7,338 nt of DNA from positions 1-7,338 of the forward strand of contig CAYWMP010000242.1 in NCBI GenBank assembly GCA_964459445.1, read 5' to 3'. Numbering within the stretch: the first letter of the stretch is position 1; each line of letters opens with the position of its first letter. Below, in pieces: positions 6,189 through 7,338 of the stretch. The DNA comes from CAYWMP01 sp964459445 (lineage in GTDB: Bacteria; Desulfobacterota; DSM-4660; Desulfatiglandales; HGW-15). Both the position numbers and the translations under genes were made by a program. Under the pieces are notes generated by a model, which did no database searches, had not been told where the DNA came from, and was given only the letters and a program-made list of their open reading frames with translations.

Positions 6189-7113
6189 TAATGTTTAAGA
6201 TCTCACTTGCCTGCTCAATGTCCAAAGCAATTTGGTTGGATAAATCTTCGACGCCATTAAAGGTTTTTTCATCTCTCAGGCGTTCAATGAAATTGATTTT
6301 GACTGTTTTTCCAAGCATGTCGCCAGTAAAGTCAAGAAGGTGGGTCTCAACCGAAAGGGCATTGTTTCCAAAGGTCGGATTAAACCCGATATTGGTCACA
6401 CCCTTGTAGTGTTTTCCATCCATAATCACGGTTACCGCATAGACGCCCCCTCTGGGAATCAATTCGTCAATGAGGTTGAGATTTGCGGTGGGACACCCGA
6501 GGAGTCGCCCTCCCCGGTTTTGACCTTTCACGACTGTGCCGCATATCTGGTAATCACGACCAAGGAACTTTTTGGCATCGGCGAGCTTCCCCTCATGAAC
6601 AAGGTTCCTGATGGAGGTGCTTGACACGAGGGCCTCGTCTACATGAATCGGGCCGACAACATGGACCTTAAATCCCAGTTCCTTGCCCATGGCCTTCAAG
6701 AGGCTGACGTCCCCATGGCGCTTGTAACCAAAGGTATAATCGTATCCTACAACAATTTCTTTGATCCCGATTTTGTGGAGTAGGATGTCCTGGACAAAGT
6801 CCTGGGCCGTGACGGCGGCAAATTGACGGGAAAAGGGGAGGCACAAAATCACATCGACTCCCGCATCTGATATGAGCTTTAGTTTTTGTCTGGTCGGCGT
6901 GATGAGCGGCGGTCCATTTCCCGGTTTCATGACCTTTAAAGGGTGGGGTTCGAAGGTCATGACAACCGAATGCCCTTCAATGGCTTGGGCCCTTTCCTTC
7001 ACCTTGTTAAAAAGGGCAAGATGCCCCTTGTGTACCCCGTCGAAATTGCCGATGGTCAAAACGGGGTTTTTGAGTGGCTGTTCAAGTTCTTTTAAATCAT
7101 GAATAACGTTCAT
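6175..7113 (-). CDS. ribF: Bifunctional riboflavin kinase / FAD synthetase
   Basis: Cytoplasmic enzyme that phosphorylates riboflavin to FMN and then adenylylates FMN to FAD. The 312-residue product matches the usual length. The N-terminal nucleotidyltransferase (FAD synthetase) domain shows T-I-G-N-F-D-G-V-H-K-G-H (20-31), T-F-E-P-H-P (53-58), V-G-Y-D-Y-T-F-G (122-129) and S-S-T-S-I-R (164-169). The C-terminal flavokinase domain shows G-R-L-L-G-C-P-T-A-N (202-211), G-G-V-Y-A-V (222-227), N-I-G-F-N-P-T-F-G (241-249) and V-E-T-H-L-L-D-F (255-262), where Glu256 is the expected catalytic base. I chose the ATG at 7113 because MNVIHDL is a typical start and gives family length; a GGGAG lies rather far upstream (about 13 nt). 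A TTG at 7170 would add 19 unlikely residues. It is the first gene of the minus-strand run, and its stop overlaps the next gene. I see no FMN riboswitch in its leader. Confidence 0.96.
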   Translation of the reverse strand: MNVIHDLKELEQPLKNPVLTIGNFDGVHKGHLALFNKVKERAQAIEGHSVVMTFEPHPLKVMKPGNGPPLITPTRQKLKLISDAGVDVILCLPFSRQFAAVTAQDFVQDILLHKIGIKEIVVGYDYTFGYKRHGDVSLLKAMGKELGFKVHVVGPIHVDEALVSSTSIRNLVHEGKLADAKKFLGRDYQICGTVVKGQNRGGRLLGCPTANLNLIDELIPRGGVYAVTVIMDGKHYKGVTNIGFNPTFGNNALSVETHLLDFTGDMLGKTVKINFIERLRDEKTFNGVEDLSNQIALDIEQASEILNISEAK

Positions 7114-7204
7114 AGGTTGATATCGCTCTCCCGGAACAGGCGAATTTTCAAAGGTGAAAAGAGGCGTCAACAGGGCTTAGCTGATCGAAATTTCTCAGGT
7201 TTTA

Positions 7205-7218
7205 TGCTGTTGACAGCA
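7205..7218. promoter_or_regulatory. Palindrome over the tRNA promoter -35
   Basis: tgctgt (7205-7210) and acagca (7213-7218) form a perfect 6-bp inverted repeat with a two-base centre. It covers the TTGACA -35 candidate and lies just downstream of the ribF promoter candidate on the minus strand. It could be a binding site for a dimeric regulator, but no regulator is visible and a short palindrome can arise by chance. Confidence 0.2.
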
Positions 7219-7236
7219 AGTGGTAGATAATATAAA
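7210..7236 (+). promoter_or_regulatory. Candidate tRNA-Leu promoter (plus strand)
   Basis: A perfect -35 hexamer TTGACA (7210-7215) is followed after 15 bp by TATAAA (7231-7236, five of six). The spacing is shorter than the ideal 17 bp. The expected start would be near 7243, about 25 nt before the mature tRNA. A second perfect TTGACA at 7242-7247 has no matching -10 before the tRNA, so it is less likely to be used. Confidence 0.4.
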
Positions 7237-7256
7237 TAACATTGACAAAATATCAA
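7229..7256 (-). promoter_or_regulatory. Candidate ribF promoter (minus strand)
   Basis: Read on the minus strand, TTGATA (complement of 7251-7256) is followed after 16 bp by TATATT (complement of 7229-7234); an alternative TATTAT lies at 18 bp. Each hexamer matches five of six consensus bases. Initiation here would leave a ribF leader of roughly 110 nt. The -10 overlaps the plus-strand -10 candidate of the tRNA promoter. Confidence 0.4.
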
Positions 7257-7267
7257 CTTTATTCCGT

Positions 7268-7338
7268 GCCGAAGTGGCGGAATTGGTAGACGCGCTAGGT
7301 TCAGGGTCTAGTGGGCGTATGCCTGTGCGAGTTCGAGT
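7268..7338 (+). tRNA. tRNA-Leu (CAG anticodon), 3' end cut by window
   Basis: The sequence folds as a class II tRNA. The acceptor 5' strand GCCGAAG (7268-7274) is followed by the D stem GCG/CGC (7277-7279 with 7291-7293) around a leucine-type D loop containing TTGGTAGA. The anticodon stem CTAGG/TCTAG (7295-7299 with 7307-7311) closes the loop TTCAGGG, placing anticodon CAG at 7302-7304, which reads CUG. A long variable arm (GGGC/GCCT with loop GTAT, about 7313-7324) is as expected for Leu. The T stem GCGAG (7327-7331) and T loop TTCGAGT (7332-7338) end exactly at the window edge, so the 3' T-stem and acceptor strands are missing. It is divergent from ribF. Confidence 0.95.

Noticed and set aside
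7114..7170. TTG 7170 as the ribF start
   Set aside because: It adds 19 residues without family similarity and has no ribosome binding site; ATG 7113 gives a typical RibF N-terminus and length.
7114..7228. FMN riboswitch in the ribF leader
   Set aside because: I could not find the conserved RFN core blocks on the minus strand, and the space is short; no support.

Overview
The window looks like a housekeeping chromosomal segment from a draft genome or metagenome bin of a Gram-negative, deltaproteobacterial-type organism (Desulfobacterota in current naming). The reasons are the rplI-dnaB pair, a long HflX with the N-terminal extension I associate with that group, a twin-arginine-exported ApbE, and moderate GC. 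The lineage is an inference from gene content and protein style; no search was run. A run of exactly 100 N (4939-5038) is a scaffold gap of unknown true length, so the two sides are joined only by scaffolding.

Layout. Positions 1-342 are non-coding: an imperfect inverted repeat encloses a strong GC hairpin, and a good Shine-Dalgarno lies just ahead of rplI. A plus-strand gene run follows: rplI (ribosomal protein bL9), dnaB (replicative helicase) and hflX (ribosome-associated GTPase), separated by about 43 and 42 nt, so probably co-transcribed. On the minus strand, converging on hflX, is apbE (FAD:protein FMN transferase), whose 3' end overlaps the hflX 3' end by 89 bp. Beyond the gap, also on the minus strand, are a polytopic membrane protein of the flippase-like / LPG-synthase-TM family and ribF (riboflavin kinase/FAD synthetase), whose stop overlaps the membrane gene's GTG start by 14 nt. 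Divergent from ribF, a tRNA-Leu(CAG) begins at 7268 and is cut by the window end inside its T loop.

How the genes fit together. The left half is translation and replication machinery (bL9, DnaB, HflX). The right half has a flavin theme: RibF makes FMN and FAD in the cytoplasm, and ApbE uses FAD outside the membrane to attach FMN covalently to target proteins. Whether ribF, the membrane gene and apbE form one transcript depends on what the gap hides.

No new defence, mobile or biosynthetic system is visible. The points most worth a second look are: the HflX coding sequence extends about 53 codons upstream of its first standard start codon, with ATA where the initiator should be; the antisense-coding overlap of hflX and apbE; and the interleaved divergent promoter region between ribF and tRNA-Leu.
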